From positions 945,326-1,009,325 of the forward strand of contig NZ_KB905141.1 of the NCBI RefSeq assembly GCF_000378225.1: a stretch of DNA of 64,000 nucleotides, written 5' to 3'. Positions 36,443 to 45,753 of this stretch are shown here, piece after piece. Origin of the DNA: Methylophilus methylotrophus DSM 46235 = ATCC 53528. GTDB lineage: Bacteria; Pseudomonadota; Gammaproteobacteria; Burkholderiales; Methylophilaceae. The notes under the pieces were generated by a model, which was given only the letters and a program-made list of their open reading frames with translations, searched no databases and had not been told where the DNA came from. The position numbers and the translations under genes were made by a program. Within the stretch, counting starts at the first letter, position 1. Each line of letters begins with the position of its first letter.

Positions 36443-37096
36443 TTAAAGCATGAGGCCTTGTTTTTCGATGAATCTGACAATCTCCTCCAACCCCTGGCCA
36501 CTCTTCAGGTTGCTGAAAATAAAAGGCTTCTCGCCGCGCATGCGCTTGGCATCCTGGTCCATCACTTCCAGCGAGGCACCCACCATGGGCGCAAGGTCTA
36601 TCTTGTTGATCACAAGCAAATCAGACTTGGTAATACCAGGACCACCTTTACGCGGGATTTTTTCACCGGCAGCGACGTCAATCACATAAATGGTTAAATC
36701 AGACAACTCCGGACTGAAGGTTGCCGCGAGGTTATCGCCACCACTTTCCACAAACACAATATCTAGCGTCTGGAAGCGCTTGCTGAGCTGATCCACGGCT
36801 TCCAGGTTCATCGAGGCATCTTCACGGATGGCCGTATGCGGACAACCACCGGTTTCCACACCAATAATGCGCTCAGGCACCAGTGCTTCGTTACGGGTTA
36901 AAAACTCCGCATCTTCTTTGGTGTAAATATCGTTGGTCACCACGGCAATGTTGTAGACCTCGCGCAAACGCTGGCACAACGCTAACGTAAGTGCGGTTTT
37001 GCCTGAACCGACTGGGCCACCGATGCCAACACGCAATGGCTCTTTATAGTCAGTGACTTCTGGGGTGGGTGATGCAAATTGGGTATGTATTTTCAT
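36443..37096 (-). CDS. ureG: Urease accessory protein UreG
   Basis: This GTPase drives nickel insertion into urease in the UreDFG complex. The 217 residues have P-loop [12 protein letters not shown] (about 26-37), the nickel-binding CPH motif in [12 protein letters not shown] (about 82-93), [11 protein letters not shown] (about 117) and the NKIDLAP GTP-specificity motif (about 164). The start overlaps the ureF stop by 4 nt (ATGA). Confidence 0.96.
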   Translation of the reverse strand: MKIHTQFASPTPEVTDYKEPLRVGIGGPVGSGKTALTLALCQRLREVYNIAVVTNDIYTKEDAEFLTRNEALVPERIIGVETGGCPHTAIREDASMNLEAVDQLSKRFQTLDIVFVESGGDNLAATFSPELSDLTIYVIDVAAGEKIPRKGGPGITKSDLLVINKIDLAPMVGASLEVMDQDAKRMRGEKPFIFSNLKSGQGLEEIVRFIEKQGLML

Positions 37097-37776
37097 GATC
37101 TGAATAACCTGCTGTATTGTGTTTCATGTTGGCATCCGGCGATACTGAGTAACGGGTTAAAGTTGCTCATGTGTTCTTCCGGAAGCGTCATGGCGCTCGC
37201 AACGACTTGCGGCAATCGCTCGCCCAAGGCAAGCAAAATGGTTTGCCCGGCCACTTGGCCGAGCGGGACCGCTTTCATGGCAGCGCTGGCCTGATTTTCC
37301 AGCCAACCCCAGACATAGCCCTGAAGTGCCTGCTCTGGTGGAATCTGCCAATGCTGTGCAATGGCCGCAAACAAGGTTGGAAAAGCCGGTGATTGCAAGG
37401 TGTTGATCTGTGCTACTAATGTTTCTGAAATCGGCTTTAAGTCGTTTAATAACCGACGCAGAGAATACCCCATTTGCCGCGTTTCAGCCCAGCCTTCAGC
37501 TGTATCGCGCCCGGCCTGGTAAAAGCTGTCCCATTCCTGAACCTGGACCAAATCACCCACCTGCCAGGCCTGATATAACTTGTATAGCACTGGCAACTCA
37601 AAGCGCGCCTGGTACACCTGCAAACTATCACCTATCCAGGCTTGTGCGGAGGTCACGTCTTTGACCTCACCAGACTCAATCGCCCATTCCAACCCTTGTG
37701 AATAGCAATAAGCCCCCACGGGCAGCAATGGGCTGGCCAGCTGCAACAAGCGGCTGAGTGCGAGTGTGGTTGTCAT
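37093..37776 (-). CDS. ureF: Urease accessory protein UreF
   Basis: This urease maturation factor binds UreD and the UreG GTPase. The all-helical 227-residue protein has the family pattern [25 protein letters not shown] near the N-terminus and SHLLQLA-type repeats. It overlaps ureE by one base upstream (TAATG) and ureG by four downstream, giving a tightly coupled ureEFG block. Confidence 0.95.
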   Translation of the reverse strand: MTTTLALSRLLQLASPLLPVGAYCYSQGLEWAIESGEVKDVTSAQAWIGDSLQVYQARFELPVLYKLYQAWQVGDLVQVQEWDSFYQAGRDTAEGWAETRQMGYSLRRLLNDLKPISETLVAQINTLQSPAFPTLFAAIAQHWQIPPEQALQGYVWGWLENQASAAMKAVPLGQVAGQTILLALGERLPQVVASAMTLPEEHMSNFNPLLSIAGCQHETQYSRLFRS

Positions 37777-38270
37777 TAACGACCCTGCCCTTTCAGCCGT
37801 GGCCGTAAGGTCTGCAAAGCATCGTCATCATGCCCATGCCGGTGACCGCCGCCATAAGCGCCGGCCTCGGGCTCAAACGGGGCTTGCACTTCACTGACCT
37901 GCATGCCCAAGCCAAGCAACATGTCACGCAGCACATAGTCCTGCTCCAGGCGTAACCAGCCATCACCAATCTGCAAAGGTACATGACGATTGCCCAAATG
38001 GTACGCTGCACGCATCAAGTCACGCGGGGTAGGCGCAATCACGTTATAAACAGGTTCCTGCGCGGCCACGATCTGCACCACCACACTGCCATCCTCAGAC
38101 TGTATCAAATCGCCGCCACGCAAAATAATGCCGCGGCTTAAGAATAATGCAGCCTCTTTTCCAGAAGCCAGCGTGACGCGCAAACGGCTTTTCTGGCGCT
38201 GATCAAAAGGCAGCTCCAATTGATCGTCGATATGGCCGCTGACAGTGATACGTTCGGTTAAATGGATCAT
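37776..38270 (-). CDS. ureE: Urease accessory protein UreE (nickel chaperone)
   Basis: This nickel-binding metallochaperone delivers Ni2+ to urease. The 164 residues have an N-terminal beta domain ([29 protein letters not shown]) and a C-terminal metal-binding domain. [16 protein letters not shown] (about 97-112) carries the conserved histidines, and the C-terminus has a His-rich [12 protein letters not shown] stretch, which is common in UreE. Confidence 0.95.
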   Translation of the reverse strand: MIHLTERITVSGHIDDQLELPFDQRQKSRLRVTLASGKEAALFLSRGIILRGGDLIQSEDGSVVVQIVAAQEPVYNVIAPTPRDLMRAAYHLGNRHVPLQIGDGWLRLEQDYVLRDMLLGLGMQVSEVQAPFEPEAGAYGGGHRHGHDDDALQTLRPRLKGQGR

Positions 38271-38289
38271 GGTTAAATTTCAATCGCCA

Positions 38290-38407
38290 TCAATGAGCGA
38301 GCGGGATAAAGTGCAAGGCGAGCGGAACGCAGAAACCGGAATGTACATGTAGTACATGAGGATTTTGAGTACCGCGCAACGCTGCAATTTGCCCGCATAG
38401 CCATTGA
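38290..38407. repeat. Palindromic intergenic repeat, copy 2 (after ureC)
   Basis: This is a 118-bp imperfect palindrome between ureC and ureE. Outer arms TCAATGagcgaGCGGG and GCCCGCatagccATTGA pair. The core has GTACATGTAGTACATGAGG and GAGTACCGCGCAACGC. It ends exactly at the ureC stop codon. It belongs to the same family as copies 1 and 3 but has a different core variant. Confidence 0.78.
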
Positions 38408-40111
38408 TTAAAATAAGAAGTAACGTTGCGCCATCGGCAGTACTTCAGCTGGCTCGCAAACTAAAGGCATGCCATCTGCCAGCACTTCGTAGGTTTCCGG
38501 ATCTACATCGATCTTTGGCATCCAGGTATTGTGTACCATATCTGACTTCTGTACATCACGTGTGCCTTTCACGGCTACTAATGGTTTTTGCAGACCTAAT
38601 GCCTTGATTTCAGGGTTTTCCAATGCGGCTTGCGAGACAAAAGTAACTGCAGTCTTAAGTCCACCGCCATAAGCACCAAACATGGGGCGGTAATGTACCG
38701 GTTGCGGCGTCGGAATAGACGCATTTGGGTCACCCATCGCAGCTGCAGCAATCATGCCGCCTTTGATAATGGTGAATGGCTTGACGCCAAAGAATGCGGG
38801 TTTCCACACCACCAAATCCGCCAGCTTGCCAACTTCAACCGAACCTACCACATGTGAAATACCATGTGTCAGGGCCGGATTAATGGTGTATTTGGCGATA
38901 TAGCGTTTGACGCGGAAGTTATCGTTACCCGCAGCATCTTCAGCCAATGGCCCGCGCTGGATTTTCATTTTGTGCGCAGTTTGCCAGGTACGGATAATCA
39001 CTTCACCTACACGACCCATGGCTTGTGAGTCGGAAGACATCATGGAAAACGCGCCAAGGTCATGGAAAATATCTTCAGCGGCGATGGTCTCACGACGAAT
39101 GCGGCTTTCGGCAAAGGCAATATCCTCGGCAATCGCCGGATCCAGGTGATGGCACACCATCAGCATATCGAGATGCTCATCTATGGTATTGACGGTGAAT
39201 GGCCGCGTCGGGTTGGTCGATGAAGGTAATACATTCGGGTGGCTAGCCGCCTTGATAATATCTGGTGCGTGACCGCCTCCCGCGCCTTCGGTATGGAAAG
39301 TGTGAATGGTGCGGCCCTTGAATGCGCCTATCGTCGTCTCGACAAAGCCGGATTCGTTCAGCGTATCGGAGTGGATGGCGACCTGGATATCCATTTCGTC
39401 GGCGACGCTCAGGCAATTATCTATCGCCGCGGGCGTCGTGCCCCAGTCTTCGTGCAGTTTGAGGCCGATCACCCCTGCTTTGACCTGCTCACGTAGCGGC
39501 TCTGGCAAGCTGGCGTTGCCTTTACCCAAAAAGCCCAGGTTCATGGGGAATGCATCGGCAGATTGCAACATGCGATGGATATGCCATGGCCCCGGCGTAC
39601 AGGTTGTTGCGAATGTCCCCGTGGCTGGCCCCGTGCCGCCACCGACCATGGTGGTCACGCCAGACATCAGCGCCTCTTCAATTTGTTGCGGACAAATAAA
39701 ATGGATATGCGTATCAATGCCGCCCGCAGTGATGATCATGCCTTCACCGGCAATCACTTCGGTACCCGCACCAATGGCAATGGTCACACCGGGCTGGATA
39801 TCCGGGTTACCGGCTTTGCCGATGGCAGAAATATAACCGCCCTTGATGCCGATATCGGCTTTAACAATGCCCCAGTGGTCTATGATCAATGCATTGGTAA
39901 TGACGGTATCTGCGACTTCAGCTGCCAGGCCCTGCCCCTGCCCCATGCCATCACGGATGACCTTGCCGCCACCAAATTTCACTTCTTCACCGTAGATGGT
40001 GAAGTCTTTTTCGACCTCTACCCATAAATCGGTATCGGCCAGCCGTACTTTGTCACCCACCGTCGGGCCAAACATTTCCGCGTAAGCGCGTTTATCCATT
40101 TTAATCGTCAT
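38408..40111 (-). CDS. ureC: Urease subunit alpha
   Basis: This is the catalytic subunit of urease, which hydrolyses urea to ammonia and carbamate at a dinuclear nickel centre. The 567 residues match the family. Visible ligands are the HIH motif in [12 protein letters not shown] (about 132-143), the lysine that is carbamylated in GLKLHEDWG (about residue 219), the histidines in [12 protein letters not shown] (flap region, about 321), and [12 protein letters not shown] with the aspartate ligand (about 363). The start [20 protein letters not shown] is typical. It lies 10 nt after ureB. Confidence 0.97.
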   Translation of the reverse strand: MTIKMDKRAYAEMFGPTVGDKVRLADTDLWVEVEKDFTIYGEEVKFGGGKVIRDGMGQGQGLAAEVADTVITNALIIDHWGIVKADIGIKGGYISAIGKAGNPDIQPGVTIAIGAGTEVIAGEGMIITAGGIDTHIHFICPQQIEEALMSGVTTMVGGGTGPATGTFATTCTPGPWHIHRMLQSADAFPMNLGFLGKGNASLPEPLREQVKAGVIGLKLHEDWGTTPAAIDNCLSVADEMDIQVAIHSDTLNESGFVETTIGAFKGRTIHTFHTEGAGGGHAPDIIKAASHPNVLPSSTNPTRPFTVNTIDEHLDMLMVCHHLDPAIAEDIAFAESRIRRETIAAEDIFHDLGAFSMMSSDSQAMGRVGEVIIRTWQTAHKMKIQRGPLAEDAAGNDNFRVKRYIAKYTINPALTHGISHVVGSVEVGKLADLVVWKPAFFGVKPFTIIKGGMIAAAAMGDPNASIPTPQPVHYRPMFGAYGGGLKTAVTFVSQAALENPEIKALGLQKPLVAVKGTRDVQKSDMVHNTWMPKIDVDPETYEVLADGMPLVCEPAEVLPMAQRYFLF

Positions 40112-40121
40112 TGCATCTCCC

Positions 40122-40436
40122 CTACTTGAGGGCTCCCATCACTCGGCCGGCAAAGCCATACACTTTGCGCTCCCCTGCCAGCTTGACCAGCTGTACAGTA
40201 CGCGTCTGCCCTGGTTCAAAACGCACTGCCGTGCCGGCCGCAATATTCAATCGACAGCCATACGCTAATGCCCGGTCAAACGACAAGGCATCATTGGTTT
40301 CGTAAAAATGGTAATGCGACCCCACCTGAATCGGACGGTCGCCTTTGTTTGCGACATCCAAAGTGACCGTCTCACGACCTGTATTGAGTTCGATGTCGCC
40401 TGCTGCGACCTGCATTTCGCCGGGAATCATTGACAT
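40122..40436 (-). CDS. ureB: Urease subunit beta
   Basis: This is a small structural subunit of urease. The 104 residues start MIPGEMQ after a one-residue extension and contain the family motif [18 protein letters not shown] (about 36-53), [17 protein letters not shown] (about 60-76) and a conserved C-terminal [10 protein letters not shown]. It is separated from ureA by a 156-bp gap that holds a palindromic repeat. Confidence 0.96.
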   Translation of the reverse strand: MSMIPGEMQVAAGDIELNTGRETVTLDVANKGDRPIQVGSHYHFYETNDALSFDRALAYGCRLNIAAGTAVRFEPGQTRTVQLVKLAGERKVYGFAGRVMGALK

Positions 40437-40486
40437 CTCCAGTGAATATGATTGTGTTTATTAAATCGGTTCAAACCGACACTCTC

Positions 40487-40592
40487 AAGCATATTGACGC
40501 AGGCGTGGAGGGCAAGGCGCAGAACCGAAGACAGTACAATGAGTACGGCAAGGTTGTGCAACACCGCCATCTGCGTCTGCATCAGTATGCTC
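40487..40592. repeat. Palindromic intergenic repeat, copy 3 (after ureA)
   Basis: This is an imperfect palindrome of about 106 bp. Arms AAGCATAttGACGCAG and CTGCGTCtgcatcagTATGCTctt pair around a core with GACAGTACAATGAGTACGGC. It ends directly at the ureA stop codon. The core matches copy 1 almost exactly, and the arms are unrelated to those of copy 1. Confidence 0.8.
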
Positions 40593-40895
40593 TTATGGGA
40601 TTGGGTGATGGACGGTAACTAACTTCGTCCCATCCGGAAAAGTCGCTTCGATTTGTATATCCGGAATCATTTCCGGCACGCCTTCCATCACCTCATCGCG
40701 GTTCAGTAGCGTGGTACCGTAGCTCATGAGTTCGGCCACGGTTTTACCGTCACGTGCCCCCTCCATAATGGCTGCGGAAATAAATGCCACAGCTTCAGGG
40801 TAATTCAGTTTTAAACCACGCGCTTTGCGCCTTTCAGCTAACAATGCCGCAGTAAATATGAGTAACTTGTCTTTTTCTCTTGGGGTGAGTTCCAT
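40593..40895 (-). CDS. ureA: Urease subunit gamma
   Basis: This is a structural subunit of urease, 100 residues, which is the family's standard length. It begins [20 protein letters not shown] and contains [20 protein letters not shown] (about 22-41) and the C-terminal [20 protein letters not shown]. It follows ureD by 36 nt on the same strand. Confidence 0.96.
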   Translation of the reverse strand: MELTPREKDKLLIFTAALLAERRKARGLKLNYPEAVAFISAAIMEGARDGKTVAELMSYGTTLLNRDEVMEGVPEMIPDIQIEATFPDGTKLVTVHHPIP

Positions 40896-40931
40896 AGATG
40901 AATTCTCTGTTGATCTTTTTGTTTGCTCAAA

Positions 40932-41798
40932 TCAGGTATTCCAAATCCGCGGCCTGACAGCGTCTTTTTGATAATACCATGGCCGCAGAATCTGCCAGCA
41001 CTGTTCAAAATACTGCCTGGCTTGCTGCGAGGCATGGCCGACATAACGAATACACAATACTTCGGGCAATGCTGTGATACCCGTTTTAGCATCCGACACT
41101 GGAATATCGCGGCAGGCTTGCAAGATTTCTGCTGGCACGGTTCCGGCACATACAACAAAGGTCCCGAATACAACCGCACCACCCAAGCCTACGCGACTTA
41201 TTTTGACCAAGTCTTCTGCCTGCATGTGGGCACGTTCATTCCAGATCAGGCGACCATTGCGTGAGATGCGTTGATTTAACTTGTACACACCGCGCTCCCA
41301 GACCTCCTGCTGCGCCTGGCGACCCAGGCAGACGATATCCCATGCGGCCAGTGTGGCATCAGCGGCCAAATCAATCTCGGCACTAAAACCTACCTCAGCC
41401 GCATCGAACAAGATATTTTCCTGCGGCAACCATTCCAGGCCGCTCCCGGATGCCAGCTGAAATGACAGCTTTTGCGTGGCAATGGTGCCATTGGCTTTAT
41501 ACCACTTACCCGCGCCCGGCGTGGTCAATAAGGCTTTAGCACCCTCATCCACGGTGACCTGCAAATGCAGGTCATCTCCACCAGCGACACCTCCCGGGGG
41601 ATGTACGACGACAGCATGGCAAACATCGCCCCCTTCAGGGTGCAGGCTTTTTTGTACGACCAATGGCCCCTTGTGTAACCGGTGCGCCAGATAAGAGCGA
41701 TCATCACGTCTGGCAAAACCAAGCTCAAGTTTGGCTTGCCAGTGTTTGACCGTCATACATTGAGGTGGCGATGAAATCGCAGGCTTTAAATCATCCAT
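40932..41798 (-). CDS. ureD: Urease accessory protein UreD
   Basis: This scaffold protein carries UreF and UreG onto the urease apoprotein. It contains the UreD signatures HKGPLVVQKSLHPEG, VVHPPGGVAGGD and TTPGAGKWYKANG in the first half, with GRLIWNERAHMQAED in the middle. The open frame begins at 41843 and overlaps the urtE stop by one base (303 aa). I place the start at the next in-frame ATG (41798, 288 aa) because the longer N-terminus is not UreD-like and contains a 7-bp hairpin (41819-41836). Neither start has a strong ribosome-binding site, so this remains open. Confidence 0.9.
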   Translation of the reverse strand: MDDLKPAISSPPQCMTVKHWQAKLELGFARRDDRSYLAHRLHKGPLVVQKSLHPEGGDVCHAVVVHPPGGVAGGDDLHLQVTVDEGAKALLTTPGAGKWYKANGTIATQKLSFQLASGSGLEWLPQENILFDAAEVGFSAEIDLAADATLAAWDIVCLGRQAQQEVWERGVYKLNQRISRNGRLIWNERAHMQAEDLVKISRVGLGGAVVFGTFVVCAGTVPAEILQACRDIPVSDAKTGITALPEVLCIRYVGHASQQARQYFEQCWQILRPWYYQKDAVRPRIWNT

Positions 41799-41818
41799 AC
41801 CGGCATCATGCCACAAGC

Positions 41819-41836
41819 GCTGCCCTGATGGGCAGC
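41819..41836. promoter_or_regulatory. Hairpin at the urtE-ureD junction
   Basis: GCTGCCC and GGGCAGC pair around a 4-nt loop, 7 nt beyond the urtE stop codon in the direction of transcription. No T-run follows. It may separate transporter and urease segments of the mRNA. Confidence 0.5.
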
Positions 41837-41842
41837 AGACCA

Positions 41843-42532
41843 TTACACAGACAGATAACTTTTCACCTTGGCGGCATCCACGTTGTCGCGGGTATCCTCA
41901 TGGATAAAGCGGCCTTTATCAATGACGATAATGCGGTCTGCCACTTCCATGGTGAAACTCAACACCTGCTCGGAGACGATGATGGTGATTTCGCGCATTT
42001 TGCGGATTTCATTGAGCACTTTGGCAATATCTTTGATGATGGACGGCTGAATCCCTTCAGTCGGCTCATCCAGCAACAACACTTTTGGGTTCGTCACCAG
42101 CGCACGGGCAATCGCCAACTGCTGCTGCTGACCACCTGAAAGGTTACCGCCCTTGCGTTTGCGCATCTCATGCAACACCGGGAACAAGGCAAAAATATCA
42201 TCCGGGATTTCACGGCTCGCAGATTTTTCCAAACCGGTTTCAATGTTTTCTTGCACGGTCATGTTAGGAAAAATCCAGCGGCCTTGCGGCACATAGGCCA
42301 ACCCCTTCATCACACGATCATGCGTAGCCGACCCTTGCAGGTCTACGCCATCCACAGTGGCTTTAGTGGCCTTGCTGGGCAAAATGCCCATCAGGGATTT
42401 AAACAGAGTGGTCTTACCCATGCCGTTACGGCCCATAATGGCCAGTGTTTCGTTCTTGTTGGCTTTGAAATTCAGGCCATGAATCACCTGGCTCTGGCCA
42501 TAACTTACCTGCAAATTCTCAATTTCAAACAT
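41843..42532 (-). CDS. urtE: Urea/amide ABC transporter ATP-binding protein UrtE
   Basis: This is the second ATPase of a high-affinity branched-chain-type transporter for urea and short amides. The 229 residues have Walker A GRNGMGKTT (about 34-42), signature LSGGQQQQLA (about 135), Walker B VLLLDEPTEGIQPS (about 156), and KATVDGVDLQG. LivF is the closest general family; the urea assignment rests on the neighbouring urease and formamidase genes. It ends one base inside the open frame of ureD. Confidence 0.93.
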   Translation of the reverse strand: MFEIENLQVSYGQSQVIHGLNFKANKNETLAIMGRNGMGKTTLFKSLMGILPSKATKATVDGVDLQGSATHDRVMKGLAYVPQGRWIFPNMTVQENIETGLEKSASREIPDDIFALFPVLHEMRKRKGGNLSGGQQQQLAIARALVTNPKVLLLDEPTEGIQPSIIKDIAKVLNEIRKMREITIIVSEQVLSFTMEVADRIIVIDKGRFIHEDTRDNVDAAKVKSYLSV

Positions 42533-42561
42533 GCGATACTCCTCAAGTAATGGCGCTTAAG

Positions 42562-43305
42562 TTAATGGCCCAAATAGACTTCAATCACTTTTTCGTCTGC
42601 CTGCACTTTTTCCATCGGCCCTTCGGCCAGGATCTTGCCCTGATGCAGCACGGTGACTTTGTGCGCAATTTTCTTCACAAATTCCATGTCGTGTTCAATC
42701 ACAATCACCGAGCGGTTCTGGCAGATACGGTTCAGCAGATCGGCCGTCTGGTCGCGCTCTTTCGCACTCATGCCGGCAACGGGTTCGTCTAACATCAGCA
42801 GCTCAGGCTCCTGCATCAGTAACATGCCGATTTCCAGCCATTGCTTCTGGCCGTGGCTCAGCAAGGCAGATTCCATATCGAGAAACTCGGTCAACATGAT
42901 GTCTGCCGCCACTTTGCGTACACGGTCTTCCACCTCTTGCGTGCGTTTGAAGGTCAGACTGCCAAACACACCGCGACCTTTTGGATAAGACACCTCCAGG
43001 TTTTGGTACACAGTCAGGTTTTCATAAATCGAGGGGTTCTGAAATTTACGGCCCACGCCTGAACGCACAATCTCGTGCTCAGACAGCTTGGTCAATTCCG
43101 TGTTATTAAACTTGATGGACCCGGCCGTGGATTTGGTTTTGCCGCAAATCAGGTCCAGCACCGTGGTCTTGCCAGCCCCGTTGGGGCCCACCAGCACACG
43201 CAGTTCGTTTTTGTCGATATACATGGTGAGGCTATCCACCGCTTTAAAGCCATCGAAGGAGACGGTCAAATCTTCTACAGCCAAGACGAAGTCGGTATTA
43301 CTCAT
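42562..43305 (-). CDS. urtD: Urea/amide ABC transporter ATP-binding protein UrtD
   Basis: This is the first ATPase of the transporter, LivG-like, 247 residues. Walker A GPNGAGKTT (about 38-46) is followed by GKTKSTAGSIKF and VGRKFQNPSIYENLTVYQNLE. The signature region LLSHGQKQWLEIGM carries an H in the LSGGQ position (LSHGQ), as in known UrtD proteins. Walker B LLMLDEPVAGM is at about 168. The start overlaps the urtC stop by 4 nt (ATGA). Confidence 0.93.
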   Translation of the reverse strand: MSNTDFVLAVEDLTVSFDGFKAVDSLTMYIDKNELRVLVGPNGAGKTTVLDLICGKTKSTAGSIKFNNTELTKLSEHEIVRSGVGRKFQNPSIYENLTVYQNLEVSYPKGRGVFGSLTFKRTQEVEDRVRKVAADIMLTEFLDMESALLSHGQKQWLEIGMLLMQEPELLMLDEPVAGMSAKERDQTADLLNRICQNRSVIVIEHDMEFVKKIAHKVTVLHQGKILAEGPMEKVQADEKVIEVYLGH

Positions 43306-44588
43306 GCTTCTGCTCCTCTCATTTTGCTACTTTCGAGCCCAGTGTCTTTTTTACTGGCTCTCTTGCGTGGTGCTTTGGTGGCTGTATTGGTAGAGTCAGC
43401 AGCCAACATGGTTTCTGTGGTTTCGGTAAGTACAACTTGTGCTTCTACCCCGGAAGTACTTACCTCAGGCTTTTTTGCAACCTCGGCTTTGTCTTTGAAC
43501 CAGCCGTATTTGGTTGCCAGTTTGTCCCAGATACCGGCCAGACCGTTAGGGAAGAACATCACCACAGAGATAAACAACCCGCCCATCAGGAACAGCCACA
43601 ATTCTGGATAGGTTTCTGAGAACACGGTTTTGCCGTAGTTGACCAGCAAGGTGCCATAGACAGCGCCGATCAGTGAGGCTCTGCCACCCACGGCACAGAA
43701 GATCACCATTTCAATCGACGGGACGATACCGACAAAAGAAGGCGACATAAAACCAACCTGCAAGGTGAACATGGCGCCGCCCACGGCAGACATCATGGCA
43801 GCAAGGCAGAAGATAAAGATCTTGAAGTTGGATACATCGTAACCAGAGAAACGCACACGCTCTTCTTTATCGCGCATCGCCAGCAACAGCATGCCGAACT
43901 TGCTGCTCATGATGTATTTTGACAAGAAAATCGCGCCAAACAACAACAAGCCGTTCACAAAGTATAGAATATATTTGGCAGAATCACTGCGAATATCCCA
44001 ACCCAGCATGGTGCGCAAATCTGTCATACCGTTCACACCACCAGTGTAGCCTTGCTGCCCGACAATCAGGATACTCAGAATCAGCGCAATCGCCTGGGTA
44101 ATGATGGAGAAATACACCCCACCGACACGACGTTTAAACATGGCGTAGCCGATGATATAGGCAAACAGGGCTGGAATCGTCAGAACCGCAATCAGCGTAA
44201 ACGGCAAGCTCTTGAACGGCTCCCAGAACCATGGCAAGGCGGTCAGCTGGTTCCAGTCCATAAAGTCAGGGATGCCTGGCGTAGACTGGATTTTAGTACT
44301 TTCCGGATCAGAGGCTTCCAGTTTGAGGAACATGGCCATGGCGTACCCACCCAGACCGAAGAAAATGCCCTGCCCTAAACTTAGAATACCGCCGTGTCCC
44401 CACAACATGACCAGGCCGACTGCGACGAACGCATAGGTCAGGTATTTACCGATCAGGTTCAGGCGGAAAATATCTACACTTAACGGCAAGATCACGAAGA
44501 TCACCGCGGCAAGCACTGCCAGGCCGATCACTCCTTCCTTACCACCCAGTACAGGACTGGCTTTCATTTTTTCCCATAAAGTCATCAA
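43302..44588 (-). CDS. urtC: Urea/amide ABC transporter permease UrtC (FmdF-like)
   Basis: This is a LivM-type permease, 428 residues, with eight to ten membrane segments and the typical GRASLIGAVYGTLLVNYGKT region. The order of genes matches fmdF of Methylophilus methylotrophus. The last 60 residues or so form a polar, Ala/Thr/Lys-rich tail (APRKRASKKDTG) outside the permease domain, which is unusual. GAGGAGAAA lies 6-7 nt before the ATG. A separate promoter with the shared activator box lies just upstream. Confidence 0.93.
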   Translation of the reverse strand: MMTLWEKMKASPVLGGKEGVIGLAVLAAVIFVILPLSVDIFRLNLIGKYLTYAFVAVGLVMLWGHGGILSLGQGIFFGLGGYAMAMFLKLEASDPESTKIQSTPGIPDFMDWNQLTALPWFWEPFKSLPFTLIAVLTIPALFAYIIGYAMFKRRVGGVYFSIITQAIALILSILIVGQQGYTGGVNGMTDLRTMLGWDIRSDSAKYILYFVNGLLLFGAIFLSKYIMSSKFGMLLLAMRDKEERVRFSGYDVSNFKIFIFCLAAMMSAVGGAMFTLQVGFMSPSFVGIVPSIEMVIFCAVGGRASLIGAVYGTLLVNYGKTVFSETYPELWLFLMGGLFISVVMFFPNGLAGIWDKLATKYGWFKDKAEVAKKPEVSTSGVEAQVVLTETTETMLAADSTNTATKAPRKRASKKDTGLESSKMRGAEA

Positions 44589-44612
44589 GATTTCTCCTCT
44601 GTTGATGCGTTA

Positions 44613-44658
44613 ATTCTATTGCGACAGATATAAAGTACTAATACGTCTATTTACTTAT
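44613..44658 (-). promoter_or_regulatory. Activator box and -10 element upstream of urtC
   Basis: On the minus strand ATAAGTAAATAGACGTAT (44658-44641) matches the porin-operon box at 15 of 19 positions, counting the next T, although its left half-site is degraded. Exactly 22 nt further is TAGAAT (44618-44613), a good -10 hexamer, then 24 nt to the urtC ATG. The box-to-hexamer distance equals that at the other two promoters. This suggests an internal promoter for urtCDE-ure, with a weaker site. Confidence 0.55.
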
Positions 44659-44691
44659 GGCAACGTGCGAGAAACCTGCTCACACGTTGCC
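44659..44691 (-). terminator. Hairpin after urtB, before the internal promoter
   Basis: GGCAACGTG and CACGTTGCC, extended by GAG/CTC after one mismatch, form a stable hairpin 7 nt beyond the urtB stop. It lies immediately before the activator box of urtC. There is no T-run, so it may be a processing or attenuation site rather than a full terminator. Confidence 0.55.
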
Positions 44692-44698
44692 GCATCTG

Positions 44699-45616
44699 TT
44701 ATTTACGCAGTTTGGAGGCAAACAGACCTTCCGGTTTCATCATCAGGATGGTGACGATGACGAGCAAGGTGGAGACCTTACCCATAGAGCTGGTCATAAA
44801 GAATTGCAGTATCGATTGCGCCTGGGCAATCCCGAAGGCGGAAGCAATCGTCCCGACAATGCTGGCTGCGCCACCAAATACCACGACCATAAAGCTGTCC
44901 ACGATATACAAGGTCCCTGTGGTCGGGCCAGTAGAGGCAATGGTGGTAAATGCAGCACCGGCAATCCCGGCAATGCCGCAGCCCAGGGCAAAAGTGACGC
45001 GGTCAACTTTGGCTGTATTAATCCCTACTGCGCCAGCCATGGTACGGTTCTGCACCGTGGCACGTACACGCAAGCCCCAGCGGGATTTGTACATAAACAT
45101 GTAGACACCGAAAGTCACTAGCGCCGCCAGCACCATCACGAATACCCCGTTAATCGGGATATCAATATCAGGGGTTGGCTTGAAAGAGCCCAGCATCCAC
45201 TCAGGCAGTTCGGCACTCACTTCTTTGGCGCCGAATGAAGAGCGGAAAATTTGTTGCATGACCAGACTCAAGCCCCAGGTGGCCAGTAGCGTATCCAGCG
45301 GCCGCTTATACAAGTGCCTGATCATAATGAATTCAACAAAGTAACCGACCGCGAAGGCCAGCAAGAAGGCAATCGCAATGGCAAACACGAAGTAGTAATC
45401 CGTGAAGCCGTAACTGGCTGCTACTTTTGAAATGAGTACGGTGGTGTAGGCGCCTATGGTCATAAACTCGCCATGTGCCATGTTAATCACACCCATCTGC
45501 CCGAAAATAATCGCGAGACCAAGTGCCATCAGCAGCAACACTGTAAACATGCTCAGGCCGGAAAAGCCCTGCATCACCACAATATTGCCTATATCTGCCA
45601 TCGAATAACCAAACAT
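44699..45616 (-). CDS. urtB: Urea/amide ABC transporter permease UrtB (FmdE-like)
   Basis: This is a LivH-type permease of 305 residues with eight or so membrane segments. The conserved LivH motifs are present: GLAIIFGQMGVINMAHGEFMTIGAY near the N-terminus, RPLDTLLATWGLSLVMQQ, and RVRATVQNRTMAGAVGIN. It follows the binding-protein gene after 137 nt that contain a strong hairpin. The gene corresponds in position to fmdE of Methylophilus methylotrophus. Confidence 0.93.
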   Translation of the reverse strand: MFGYSMADIGNIVVMQGFSGLSMFTVLLLMALGLAIIFGQMGVINMAHGEFMTIGAYTTVLISKVAASYGFTDYYFVFAIAIAFLLAFAVGYFVEFIMIRHLYKRPLDTLLATWGLSLVMQQIFRSSFGAKEVSAELPEWMLGSFKPTPDIDIPINGVFVMVLAALVTFGVYMFMYKSRWGLRVRATVQNRTMAGAVGINTAKVDRVTFALGCGIAGIAGAAFTTIASTGPTTGTLYIVDSFMVVVFGGAASIVGTIASAFGIAQAQSILQFFMTSSMGKVSTLLVIVTILMMKPEGLFASKLRK

Positions 45617-45702
45617 ATCGGTCTCCTTAAAACATCACTTCTCTATGAAATTTTTACTACAGGGAATCTTTAGTACAAAGAACCTTTACTGCTTGCGCCA
45701 AA

Positions 45703-45727
45703 CGGTAGCCGGTTAAACCGGCTACCG
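45703..45727. promoter_or_regulatory. Strong hairpin between urtA and urtB
   Basis: This is a perfect 12-bp inverted repeat (CGGTAGCCGGTT) with a single central base, 26 nt beyond the urtA stop. It has no T-run. Such hairpins between a binding-protein gene and the permease gene commonly stabilise the upstream mRNA so that more binding protein is made. That role is an inference here. Confidence 0.65.
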
Positions 45728-45753
45728 CTCTAGCATTTCAAGACACTACGATC

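Noticed and set aside
41799-41843. UreD start at 41843 overlapping urtE
   Set aside because: It is possible by TAATG coupling, but the added residues are not UreD-like and include the junction hairpin, so the start at 41798 is preferred though not proven.
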